From: Diphasiastrum complanatum
Taxonomy: Eukaryota > Streptophyta > Lycopodiopsida > Lycopodiales > Lycopodiaceae
Direction: 5' to 3'
Assembly (NCBI GenBank): GCA_029204225.1
Contig: CM055092.1
Span: 70,154,252 to 70,218,251, forward strand
DNA length: 64,000 bases
In this document: positions 1 through 9,589 of the stretch, piece by piece
Position numbering within the stretch: the first letter of the stretch is position 1
Layout: the number at the start of each line of letters is the position of its first letter
Notes under the pieces: model-generated
Told to the model about the DNA's origin: nothing
Seen by the model: the letters and a program-made list of their open reading frames with translations, nothing else
Databases searched by the model: none
Made by a program: the position numbers and the translations under genes

Positions 1-602
1 GTTTTTGGACAGGGACAGGGACAGGGACAGAGACAAGGTGCTGCATCACAGGTTTCTGGACAGGGACAGGGACAGGGACAGGGGCAACAGCAGCTGCAGG
101 TTCATAGGCAGGGGTCACAGGTATGCAGGCACGGCCTACTACGGGTGCAGAGCCTAGTACAGCACGTTCTTGGCAGGGCTTAGGTGCAGTGCATGGTCCA
201 GGCAGTGCCACTCCAGTTCCACCCGCGCAGCAGCAGGGCTTACTTCGGAGGGGAGAGCGTCACATGAGCAGGTTGGATCAGCAGCAGCGGGTCCTTCTCG
301 TCCCTCCTCTTCTTCGGCGGCAGATGCAGCACATGGTTCGACAGGTCCTCCCAGAGAGAGTGATACACCCACAGATCAGCCATCCGGTTCGCGTGTTAGA
401 CCACGAGCGCCATGTGCACAGCACAGAGAGGTTAGGCCCAGACAGCAGACCCTTGATCGATGCGGGTGGCAGAGAGAGCAGCATGCCCAGTGCACTCGAC
501 TGGCTCGCCAGTTCTTTTACGAGTGCGACATTCCTTTTGTTGTTGCTGACACTTGGGTATTCATGGAGTTTTGCGCACAGATGGCAGCCGTGGATGCTAC
601 AT
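1..602 (+). pseudogene. hAT-A transposase, 5' part, cut by a retrotransposon
   Basis: This is the upstream piece of a hAT-family (DUF659-type) DNA transposase gene that continues at 6938. Bases 1-120 hold GGGACA-rich hexamer repeats that would code for a Gly/Gln linker. The frame open from 170 to 602 ends in a stretch (RLARQFFYECDIPF) that aligns with the segment before the catalytic domain of the complete relative at 42447-46766 (VASLVYELNLPF). Skipping the inserted element makes this frame continuous with the exon ending at 7037. The linker frames upstream contain stops near 105 and 155, so the gene is already damaged or has an intron there. The true start lies left of the window. The family assignment rests on comparison with the second copy in this window. 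Confidence 0.75.
598..602. repeat. Target site duplication TACAT, left copy
   Basis: Five bases, TACAT, directly precede the left LTR and are repeated at 6933-6937 directly after the right LTR. A 5-bp direct duplication is the normal integration mark of LTR retrotransposons. It fixes the element borders to the base. Confidence 0.95.
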
Positions 603-960
603 TGTAATAGATCCTAACACCACAGTAGGGCAAACACTAACTGATCCACCCAACCTTGCCTACTCCCTGATATAGAGTAAGCCCCTCCTAGCCCAGTGTG
701 AGGACTGGTAGCATGCTACTGCCAAGTGTCGGCCACGTGGCACTGACGTGGCCGACTGCACGTCGGGACCCAACTGGGGGCCCTATCCTGCTGACAGGGT
801 CCCTAGGCTGTGTTAGGCCCGCCATAGCTATGGACCGTGCTGGGGCACACTACTCACATTGTCTTGCCCTGTTGGTCATGTTCGCTGGACACGACCCTGA
901 CTGTGGTATCTGACCTATCTGTGTTCTCTAGGGTTCGGCACTGGTTACGAGCTCGTAACA
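603..960 (-). repeat. LTR of chromovirus A (3' LTR)
   Basis: A 358-bp direct repeat of 6575-6932 with TG/CA ends. Because the element reads on the minus strand, this is its 3' LTR. It contains short open frames on both strands that are identical in the other LTR and are not genes. Confidence 0.95.
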
Positions 961-975
961 CTCCCTCCCCCTTAA
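961..975 (-). promoter_or_regulatory. Polypurine tract of chromovirus A
   Basis: On the minus strand a purine run (AAGGGGGAGGGAG) abuts the 3' LTR. This is the expected primer for plus-strand DNA synthesis. Confidence 0.85.
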
Positions 976-2876
976 GAACCGTCTTGGTCCTCTAAGACAA
1001 AGTCTGGAAAAATCTTGCGAAGGACGCTGCCTCTTTCCCAAGTGGCATTCTCAACAGGCTGATCATTCCACTTAACCAGATATTCTCGGTATAGAGTATG
1101 ACGAGTCTGCGTCTCTCTACTATCAAGAATCTCCTCTGGTTCATGTGGAGGTTGTTGAGGATCCAATGGGAGAACTAGAACACTGTCCCCTACCAGATTG
1201 TCTGATCTGGTTAAGGCTTTTCGTAACTGACTTACATGAAAGACTGGAAAAACCTTACTGCTGTGTGGGAGTTCTAGTTCATAGGTGACCTCGCCTAGTC
1301 TCCTACTGATGGTAAAGGGACCACAATACCTTGGAGACAACTTAGCACACACTCCTGATTTGAGGGTTTTAGAGTCAACTGGGACTCTCAAGTAGACTTT
1401 CTCACCAGTGGAGAACTGCACATCCCGTCTGTGTGGATCTGCATAATGCCTGGCTCGATCCTGGGATTGTCTAATGCTACGCTTAGCATGTTCTATCATC
1501 TGGTTTAGGTCTTCTAAAAAGTTTCTGGCTGCTTCAACTTTTTCTTGTTTAAACCCTACAGCTGTGGGTGAGCGTGGCTGAAAACCGTACATCAGCATAA
1601 ATGGGCTGTATCCCGTAGCTGAATGTTTGGTACTGTTGTAAGCAAACTCTAATATCGAGAGATACTCCTCCCAATTAGTCTGCTTCTTGCTGACGTATGC
1701 ACGAAGCATATCCTCCAGCACTTGATTTACCCTTTCTGTTTGACCGTCCGTCTGTGGATGGTCGGTGGTACTCATATTAAGTTTAGTATGGAGATGATGG
1801 AATACTGCCCTCCAAAAATTTCCAGTAAACTTACTGTCCCGGTCGCTGACTATGCCAGAAGGTAGACCGTACAATTTAAATAGCCCGTCTACAAACAACC
1901 TTGCTAACTCTGGAGCTCTAACGGTTGTTTTGGTCGGAATAAAATGAGCCATTTTGGTCAGACGGTCAACTGTGACCCATATAGCGTCATTACCCCTTTG
2001 GGTTTTAGGCAGGCCTACTATAAAATCCATGGAGATACTCTCCCAGTTACCAGCTGGTATTTCTAAGGGATGCAACAACCCTCCTGCCTTTAAACGCTCT
2101 GCTTTATTTACTTGACATTTCTGGCAACTGGTTACATACTGGTGGACGTCCTTTTTCATACTAAGCCAGAAAAATTGCCTACGAAGAAGCTCATAGGTCT
2201 TCTGTATGCCTGGGTGTCCCGCGCTAGGATTGTCATGACATTCATATAGGACCTGCTGCCTATAATCCTTTGAATTGGGGACACATACTCTATCTCTATA
2301 GAGCAAGTACTCATCTTGAATGGAATACTGTTTCCATTTGAATCCTTGAGTCAACTGACCCTCAACCACTGGGGTTTGCTTGGGTAATACAGGCTCAGAA
2401 TCCTCAACGTCATCTGACGACGGATACTCGGACTCATCGTCATCCTCAACGGAAGCTGCCGTATTCTTGGATGAACTGGTACCAGCCCCAGAAACTGGTT
2501 CTGGAGTCTGTAACTGTCTGTTCTGGACTGAGTTCCAGATAATAGAGAAGAATGCATCATGCTGGCATTTCCCTCTCAAGGACTCGAGTAACTCATTACG
2601 AATCTGAGTAAAACTCAGCTCGTTTATCATAGGCATTCTGCTAAGGGCATCTGCTACTGTATTGAATTTTCCACGCCTATATCTGATAGACATGTCAAAC
2701 TCTTGCATCAACTCTGCCCAACGAGCTTTCCGACCTCTAAGCTCAGGTTGATTGCAAAGGTATCTGAGACTCTCATGGTCTGTCAGGACCTCAAAGTTGG
2801 CACCATACAAATAATGCCTCCAAGTCTTAAGGGCATGGACTATAGAAAAGAGTTCCTTTTCATAGGCACTATACCT
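972..2876 (-). pseudogene. Chromovirus A pol: RNase H end, integrase, chromodomain
   Basis: An open stretch of about 612 codons on the minus strand. It begins in the RNase H domain (YGANFEVLTDH, RWAELMQEFD). It continues with the integrase zinc-binding region (HECHDN..., CQKCQVNKAE), the catalytic core with Asp at SMDFIVGLP, Asp at VSDRDSKF and Glu at QTDGQTERVN, and ends in a chromodomain (YREYLVKWNDQPVENATWE). The chromodomain marks the chromovirus clade and, in known members, targets insertion to marked chromatin. A 5-bp tandem duplication at 2877-2886 puts it out of frame with the upstream RT. No own start codon is needed, since it is part of a polyprotein. Confidence 0.93.
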
Positions 2877-5038
2877 AGTCTAGTCTGTGCTGGCTCGAGT
2901 TTTTTACTCTCGAACGCAATTGGTCGTCCACCCTGAGTTAGCACAGCACCTACTGCAAAGTCGCTAGCATCTGTTTCGACCACAAATGGCTGATTGGGGT
3001 CGATGACTTTTAAAACTGGTGCTGTAGCTAAGGCTGTTTTGAGAGCATCAAAGCTCTCCTGTTGTGCGGACTCCCAAATGAACTCCTTTCCCTTCCCCTT
3101 AAGAAGATTTGTCATAGGAACTGCTATCTGAGCATATTCCTTGACAAATCGTCTGTAATATCCCGCCAAACCAAGAAAGATCTGAAGTTCCAAAATATTT
3201 TGAGGTCTCAGCCAACTGAGTATGGCTTTAACCTTATTTGGGTCCATCTTAATCCCATCTGAAGAGATAATGTGACCCAAATATGCTACTTCTTCAACGA
3301 AGAATTCACACTTGGATTGTTTAGCATAAAGCTTATGCTTTCTGAGTAGTCGAAACACCTTTCTGAGGTGTTTTAGATGCTCTTTCCTCGTTTTGCTGTA
3401 GACGAGGATGTCATCTAAAAATACGACTACAAACTTACCCAAGTATGGTCTGAGGACACTATTCATCAAGGTCATAAAGGTAGCTGGAGCATTTGTGAGC
3501 CCAAATGGCATCACCTTAAACTCATAATGACCGTGACGAGTCCTAAAAGCTGTTTTCGAGACATCTTCCGATTTTATACGGACTTGATGATATCCCGATC
3601 TGAGGTCTATTTTGCTGAAAAACTTAGCCCCGTCGAGTTGATCAAACAACTCGTCTGCCCAAGGCATAGGGTATTTATTCTTAATTGTGACTTTATTGAG
3701 GGCTCTGTAATCTACGCAAAGATGCATAGACCCCTCTTTCTTTTTCACCAATAGGACTGGTGAGGCCCATGGTGAACTACTGGTCTGAATTTGGCCTTTC
3801 CCAAGATAGTCTGTTAACTGCCTAGTTATTTCTTCATCCTCTGTTCGGCTGACCCGATACGGAGGTTTAGAAACAGGTGTTGTACCTGGTACTAGGTTTA
3901 TTACATGATCTACCTCTTTGCTAGGTGGTAAACCATGTGGCAAATCTTCAGGAAAAACATCTTTAAATTTAGACAATAAAGTTTCTAATTTACTGATTTT
4001 CTGCTGAATAGAACTGGAAATAGAAACTTCAGGAATAAACTGAAAGTCACATAAGAATACCTGATGGTCTTCGTCTCCGATTAGCTGACAGAGCTCTGAA
4101 CTGCAGACCATAGGGCTGTTGGGAACATCATGCTCCCCATGCAACTGGATCTCTCGGCCTTTATACTGAAAGCTGAGGGTGTTCTCCTGATAGTTTCTGT
4201 GGAGGGAAGGTCCTAAACTGTAGAGCCAATCTCTCCCGAGAACAATGTCTATTCGATCCAGGTGCATTATCTGAAAGTTTATTTCATCTTGGTACCCCTG
4301 AATACCAAGATTTAACTTACTTACCATAGTTTCCCATATTTTTTTATCTTCACCCTTAGCTAATGAAACTATGTACCTATGCTGACTAGGTACTTCTGGT
4401 AGTTTAAGCTTTTTAACCAGGGTGTGGTTGATGAAATTATGGGTTGCCCCATCATCAACCATGACTCTTACTGACTGGTTACCAACTTTCCCATGCATAC
4501 GTACTAGGTCATGCGGCCCAAAGCTGAAGGGTCTCGCTAGCATTGCAGAGGTCAGCTGGCAACAGTGTTCATGATTTTCATGATACACTTTGATCTCGGA
4601 AGCTGCCGAGTCACTAGGGAAACATACAGTCTGAACAAGATGAACTTGTTTTTTATCTTTCTTATCTTTTTTAGTGAAAGGCCCCTTGGGACACTGTCTG
4701 ACTGTGTGTCCCTTGCCCATACACACAAAGCACAAACGTTCTTGTTTGGCTTTCTCAAAATCATCTGGTTTTAAGGGTTGTATGAGTGAAGGGCGTTTCT
4801 GAGGAGCTTCACTTTTAAATTTGTCTTCTTTCTTTCTTTTTAAAAATTTCTTTTTAAATTGAAAGTCTTTCTGAGGAAGCTGCTCAGAAAGTGGTTGCTG
4901 TCTTGCTCTCTTCCTACCCACTGAATCATCATAGATTTGAGCATATCTGAGAGCTTGCTCAAGGGTAGTAGTCGAGTTTCTCTGGACCTCTACTTTATAT
5001 TCATCTTTGAGGCCACGGACAAATCCCCTGATTTTTTG
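2840..5038 (-). pseudogene. Chromovirus A: Gag zinc knuckle, protease, RT, start of RNase H
   Basis: A continuous frame of about 720 codons after the gag stop. Features in order: a basic region, a CCHC zinc knuckle near 4690-4732 ([14 protein letters not shown]), an aspartic protease around 4440-4470 ([11 protein letters not shown], with D-D-G in place of the usual D-S/T-G), reverse transcriptase from about 3800 to 3250 with LDDILVYS holding the catalytic aspartates near 3400, and the RNase H start ([13 protein letters not shown]) near 2960. The frame then runs off at the duplicated AGTCT (2877-2886) and stops at 2840. The protein would be made as a Gag-Pol polyprotein in virus-like particles. 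Confidence 0.93.
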
Positions 5039-5764
5039 TTAGTCATCCATATTTTTAATCTTTAAAATTGCTTCTCGATACTGCGAGATATATTGGATGA
5101 GGGATTTATCCATTACTGTTCTTTCCCAGGCTTCCCAGGCTCTATCCAGTTCATTTTCTGGTAGAAATTCTCTTAGGAAAGCTTCTTCAAAAGCTCTCCA
5201 TGACCGGGGAGTCTGCCCAGTCTCCTGGAGATTTAACCACCACTTATAGGCCATAGGTCCTAAAGAAAGAATGGCCTCAATTGCTTGCAAATGGTCAGGG
5301 GTCTGTTTAAGAGCATGAATGTTCTTCCATTTGCTGAGGAAGGTTTGTAGAATATCTACATTTCTATCCTTCTCTTCCCCATTAAAAGTAGGAGGCTTTA
5401 AATCTTTAAAAACACTGGGGTGAGACCGTAAAGTCTCACCCGAAACTGATGGAAGTGGAGAAGGGGATAACTGAGAAGTGGAGGGAAGGCTTCCTTTCGC
5501 GGAACTCAAAATCAAGTTTTTGAGTTCAGCGAACGAGTCGTCCACACTGGACTTGAAATTGGCTAATGCCAACTTCAGTTCATCCACTTCTGTTACCAAT
5601 TGGAGGAACTGCTCCTTGGTAACCAGTTCGTCGAGTTCTTCGGCGAACTGTTCCTGTTCTTCTACTTCCATGGGTTCCTTCCCTTTTCTGTAAGCCAAGG
5701 CTTCTGTTTCAAGTTCGTCGAAGCCTCTCTCCGGGGGTTGATCAGGTCCCTGAGGAGTGGTCAT
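5039..5764 (-). pseudogene. Chromovirus A gag, N-terminal part
   Basis: 241 codons from an ATG at 5764 (MTTPQGPDQPPERGFDEL). They comprise an acidic N-terminus followed by a Retrotrans_gag-like capsid region (KWKNIHALKQTPDHLQAI, WWLNLQETGQTPRSW). The frame stops at a TAA (5039-5041), but the same frame continues open to the zinc knuckle, so the stop is a nonsense change or would need read-through. The bases around it do not match the common CARYYA read-through context. Confidence 0.88.
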
Positions 5765-6560
5765 CTTCGGAATTGAAAGAGAGCTACCTTAACTTCTGAA
5801 GGAGAAAAAAAAAAAGTCTAAAAGACTAATTTACAACTGTACAAGGAAAAGGAAAGATGACTTAGCTGTTTCTGAGGACTGTACTTCCACAGAGAGGATC
5901 AAGAAAAGCCCTTTTAGCTCTTCCTCCACTGCTTTCAGATCTGCTGTCCGGAAAAATCAGAGATCAGGGTACCAAGAGAAAGAAACAGACTTCCGATTGT
6001 CTTGACCCCTTCCCTCGCTGTCTGATTAAGGCTGTTTCTGCTCCAGAATTTTCGAATTTGACACTACCAATCAAATTGAATATCCAAGATTTTACATAGG
6101 AGACTGGTCGCTGATCTGTCCTCTGTCTGATCACCAAAGTTGGAGCAAAAACTTCTAAAAATCGGGGAGCAAACTACAGTTTAACTCCTGCCTGTCCAGC
6201 GCTGAATCTGCCTCAAAATTTCTGCCCTGAAACTACTTCAAAATCCGGAAACTTCACTCCGAAATCGAAGCTCAACCCTGATTTGGCAGCGCTGGACCTG
6301 TCCTCAGATCTGTCCCCATAATCCGCTCAGAAATCTGGATAAAAACATTCGAAAATCAGGGATGCAAGCTGATCTGTCAGCGCTAGAACTATACAAGGAA
6401 ATTGCCTCTAACAACTGTAAATTCCCAGCAAATTTCAAGGATTTTAAAGCTGTTCCCACAGCGATTTTCCTCCTCAATTCTTTCCTGAGAAGCTCCAAGA
6501 TCTTTCCTATCTTCTGATAGCTTTCTCTACTGCTGCTCCTGAACTCCCTAGGATGGAGAT

Positions 6561-6573
6561 GGCTCTGATACCA
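6561..6573 (-). promoter_or_regulatory. Primer binding site, initiator Met-tRNA
   Basis: Read on the minus strand, TGGTATCAGAGCC lies one base inside the 5' LTR. This is complementary to the 3' end of plant initiator Met-tRNA, the usual primer of chromoviruses. About 800 bp of leader without a clear gene separates it from the gag ATG at 5764. Confidence 0.93.
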
Positions 6574-6574
6574 G

Positions 6575-6932
6575 TGTAATAGATCCTAACACCACAGTAG
6601 GGCAAACACTAACTGATCCACCCAACCTTGCCTACTCCCTGATATAGAGTAAGCCCCTCCTAGCCCAGTGTGAGGACTGGTAGCATGCTACTGCCAAGTG
6701 TCGGCCACGTGGCACTGACGTGGCCGACTGCACGTCGGGACCCAACTGGGGGCCCTATCCTGCTGACAGGGTCCCTAGGCTGTGTTAGGCCCGCCATAGC
6801 TATGGACCGTGCTGGGGCACACTACTCACACTGTCTTGCCCTGTTGGTCATGTTCGCTGGACACGACCCTGACTGTGGTATCTGACCTATCTGTGTTCTC
6901 TAGGGTTCGGCACTGGTTACGAGCTCGTAACA
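6575..6932 (-). repeat. LTR of chromovirus A (5' LTR)
   Basis: Direct repeat of 603-960 with one mismatch. In the minus-strand element it is the 5' LTR and would carry the promoter. TACAT follows at 6933-6937. Confidence 0.95.
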
Positions 6933-8604
6933 TACATGGACGCCTCCCAGACGAGAGGCATTGCGAGGCAGGATGCTTCGTCAGGAGGAGGAGACCATTA
7001 CGCGGGAGCTGAGTTCCATTCGCTCAGCTTGGCAAATGTAAGTACTTTGTTTTCATAAACCCATTGCATGCGTTTAGGGTTGACTCGTGGCGCAATTTTT
7101 GCATTCGGCTAATGGGTGTTTTGTGGCAGGTATGGATGCACGATAATGAGTGATGGATGGACCGACATTCGTCGGCGATCCGTCATCAATGTCTTGGTTT
7201 CTTGCCCGCTTGGCACAGTATTCCTACATGGCGTGGATGCCACTCGAGGTGGTGACGCCATCACAGCCGATTTTATATGGGAGGTTATCAGAGATGTTAT
7301 TGTTGACATTGGAGTAGAGAATGTGGTTCAGGTTGTCACGGACAACGCTTCAAACTACAAGCAGATGGGAGAGATTATGACGAGGGAGCACCCCAGCATT
7401 GTGTGGACACCTTGTGCTGCGCATTGTATAGACTTGCTCATCCATGACCTGTGTGCACTTCCATGGATCACAGTGGTATTGGTTTCTCCATTTGCTATGC
7501 TATCTTGATTGACGCCTGCTCCATGCTGCTAAACACATCTCAACTATTGTCTAAATTTTTCACTGGATGTCTGTGTTGCAGGTCACTTCTACGGCCATGT
7601 GCCTGGTCACTTTTGTTACCAGGAAGAGGCGTGTGCCGGCTTGGCCCTATTCCGCACCTTCTTGCACCTGAACCTGAAGAAGCCAGCACCCACATGCTTT
7701 GCCTTTTACTTTTTGGTGCTAGAGCGATTAGTATTAGTGAAGGACGCATTGCGGCAGATGGTTTCCAGCGAGTCCTTCCGAGAGTTCATGGACGTCCCAC
7801 ATGCTGCGTTTTTCCGGTCCACTGTGTTCGGTGAGCCGTTTTGGAGAGATGTTGAGGAGATTACTGGGGTCCTTCTACCCATTTTCAGAGTGCTGCGCCT
7901 GGTAGACCGTGAGGGGTGCACTCTCGGCCTCATTTACGAGTTCATGGACCGCATCGGCGAGGGGATTCAGACGTCAGCCTTAGTCGAGCACAGGTATGAC
8001 TCTTCATTGTCTATTGTTTCTCACTCAAGTCTGATTCGATTCTTTTATGCTATGGCAGCTATGGTTACATGATTGTTGTGATTTGCCTACTGCAGGAGGC
8101 GCGAGATCTCACGTATTTGGGAGGCCAGATGGGACTACTTCCACCAACCCATCCACGCCGTAGCCCACATATTGCACCCCTTGTGGCACGAGACTCGGGA
8201 TCGGGACGATCGGGAGCTGCACCGGGGATGGGTGGAGTACACGGAGAGCGTATGGCCTGGACCTGGTACGTGTGATAAATTGCTTGGTAGGCTAAGTACT
8301 GAAGTAGTGACTGTAGTGTGCTCATTGCTAGTGTGTGAATTCAAGAGGACTTACACGAGCCATGTTATTTCTTCTGCCAACAGGTCCGATGCTCACTAAC
8401 ATTGCATACCAGCTGCTGATCTTTGAGCATTACCAGTTTCCTTTCGATGGAGAGCAGAGTCGGCGGAGGGAGGATATGTTGAGGCCTGTTTCATGGTGGG
8501 GCTACCATGGGCGCGGCACACTTTGATTCATCTACAGACCCTTGGGATCTGCAGTCAGGCACAGATTTAGATGATGGTTCCTACCATGACTCTGACGAGC
8601 CTTA
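6933..8604 (+). pseudogene. hAT-A transposase, 3' part, degenerate, with introns
   Basis: Continuation of the split transposase. A first exon ends at 7037 (gtaagt donor). An intron at 7038-7129 ends in cag, and the next exon reads YGCTIMSDGWTDIRRRS, VVTDNASNYKQMG and WTPCAAHCIDLL. These carry the catalytic aspartates and CxxH of DUF659/hAT transposases. A second intron probably spans about 7474-7581. Near 7630 the reading shifts frame by an extra 5 nt relative to the relative at 42447. Further exons follow (KKPAPTCFAF, WRDVEEITGVLLPIFRVL, ARWDYFHQPIHAVAHILHP). The hAT dimerisation block found in the relative (CERNWSTWALIHTRRRNRL) is missing, and an acidic tail ends at 8604 in another frame. 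It is a non-functional copy of the same superfamily as hAT-B. Confidence 0.8.
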
Positions 8605-8960
8605 GTTGTGTAGTTTTCATTATGTTCATGGAACATCATTGTACTCCATTTTGGTGCCATGTGGCCCGATATCATATATTACGATGATCCTATTCACAAC
8701 AGTGTAACGATTCAGTACTGTTCTTTGAGAGAGAGAGAGAGAGAGAGAGTATGGTTGAAAAACGATTCCATATGGGTGAAAAATGCTTCGGTACGGTTCA
8801 GGACGATGCAGTATGGTGATTGGTTCAGAACGCTTAGCATGGTTTTTGTTTAGCATGATTCAGCATTTTTGTTTAGTTTGTTGGATCTGAGAGAGATAAC
8901 GAGAGAGAGAGAGAGAGAGACATAGGGAGTTAAAGCGTAGACCTAGAAGTTAATGCACGT
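8605..8960 (+). repeat. hAT-A 3' subterminal region with GA microsatellites
   Basis: No gene is seen. Repeated short motifs around GGTTCAG/GGTACGGTTCAG and ATGCAGTATGG occur after the transposase end, as expected of transposase-binding subterminal repeats. GA repeats lie at 8727-8749 and 8901-8920. The outer terminal inverted repeat was not identified. Confidence 0.45.
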
Positions 8961-8984
8961 AAACTAGACCATCCTGCACCCGAA

Positions 8985-9175
8985 ACGTTCGGCAAAACAC
9001 ACAGTAATTATGCTCTTAATTAAAGCTTTCACCTGATACCCATATTGCACAAAAAAAAACCAAAAAAAAAAAATTTTAAGAAATGTTTCTGGAAAAAAAT
9101 TCCATATTTCCGAAACGCGTTTCAAAAACGTGTTTCTGAACGCGTTTCTGAAACGCAGTGCAACTATGATTTGTA
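8985..9175. repeat. Short MITE-like element related to 52936-53077
   Basis: Shares AGCTTT..CCTGATACCCATATTGCAC, an A-rich tract, and a GAAACGCGTTTC-rich end with the sequence at 52936-53077. Its core is bounded by inverted CATATTGCAC and GTGCAACTATG. The internal palindromic GAAACGCGTTTC motifs suggest a small DNA element. No coding capacity. Confidence 0.5.
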
Positions 9176-9509
9176 GATGGTAATACAAGAATTGTGTTTA
9201 AATGATTTGTTACATGAATTCCAATTTTGTGATGATAATAATTGTTAAAAAAATGACAACAAAATCTTTGAAAAACACGCTTCTGCACTTGGTTCTGTAG
9301 TATAGAATGATCATCTTCCAAACGCAAAAGGGCCCCGGGGGTCTAGAACACGATTCGATGCAACCAAGGTAAGGACTAACTAGCAACAGAACTTACACTT
9401 CAGCTTCAAAAATGGTTGCATCATCCACCATGCAAGTTGACTAATGGACTTTAAACATCATCAAACATGAGAGGCACATAATAGCCAAATAAATGCATAA
9501 AAGGCAAAC

Positions 9510-9587
9510 CTGATATTCGAAAAATTGCCCCTTCACAAAACGCAAAACTAAACTGGATTTACCAGCTCCCATATCTCCAAGCAATAC
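9510..9587 (-). CDS. RABF2: Rab5-type small GTPase, exon 2 (P-loop exon)
   Basis: A 78-nt exon on the minus strand with acceptor cag at 9588-9590 and donor gt at 9508-9509. It codes 26 residues starting [20 protein letters not shown] and ending [15 protein letters not shown] is the Walker A P-loop that binds GTP phosphate. The flanking residues match the Rab5 subfamily (plant RABF2: ARA7/RHA1), which directs traffic to late endosomes and vacuole. The methionine after GD replaces the valine or serine usual there. The frame joins in phase 0 to exon 1 at 14596-14634. The following exon (switch I, ESTIG...) is not found between 9509 and the window start, so it lies to the left or has been lost. 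Confidence 0.85.
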
Positions 9588-9589
9588 CT

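Larger units (their letters stand above)
603..6932 (-). mobile_element. Ty3/gypsy chromovirus A, complete structure, young
   Basis: A 6.3-kb LTR retrotransposon on the minus strand. It has 358-bp LTRs (603-960 and 6575-6932) starting TG and ending CA, a TACAT target duplication, a primer site matching initiator Met-tRNA next to the right LTR, and a polypurine tract next to the left LTR. The internal part codes Gag, protease, reverse transcriptase, RNase H, integrase and a C-terminal chromodomain in that order, the order of Ty3/gypsy chromoviruses. The LTRs differ only at 859 (t) versus 6831 (c), so insertion is recent. Coding capacity is broken by a stop in gag and a 5-bp duplication in RNase H. 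It sits inside a hAT transposase exon. Confidence 0.95.

Noticed and set aside
698-913. 71-codon open frame, identical at 6670-6885
   Set aside because: It lies wholly inside the two LTRs of chromovirus A; identity follows from LTR duplication, not from a gene.
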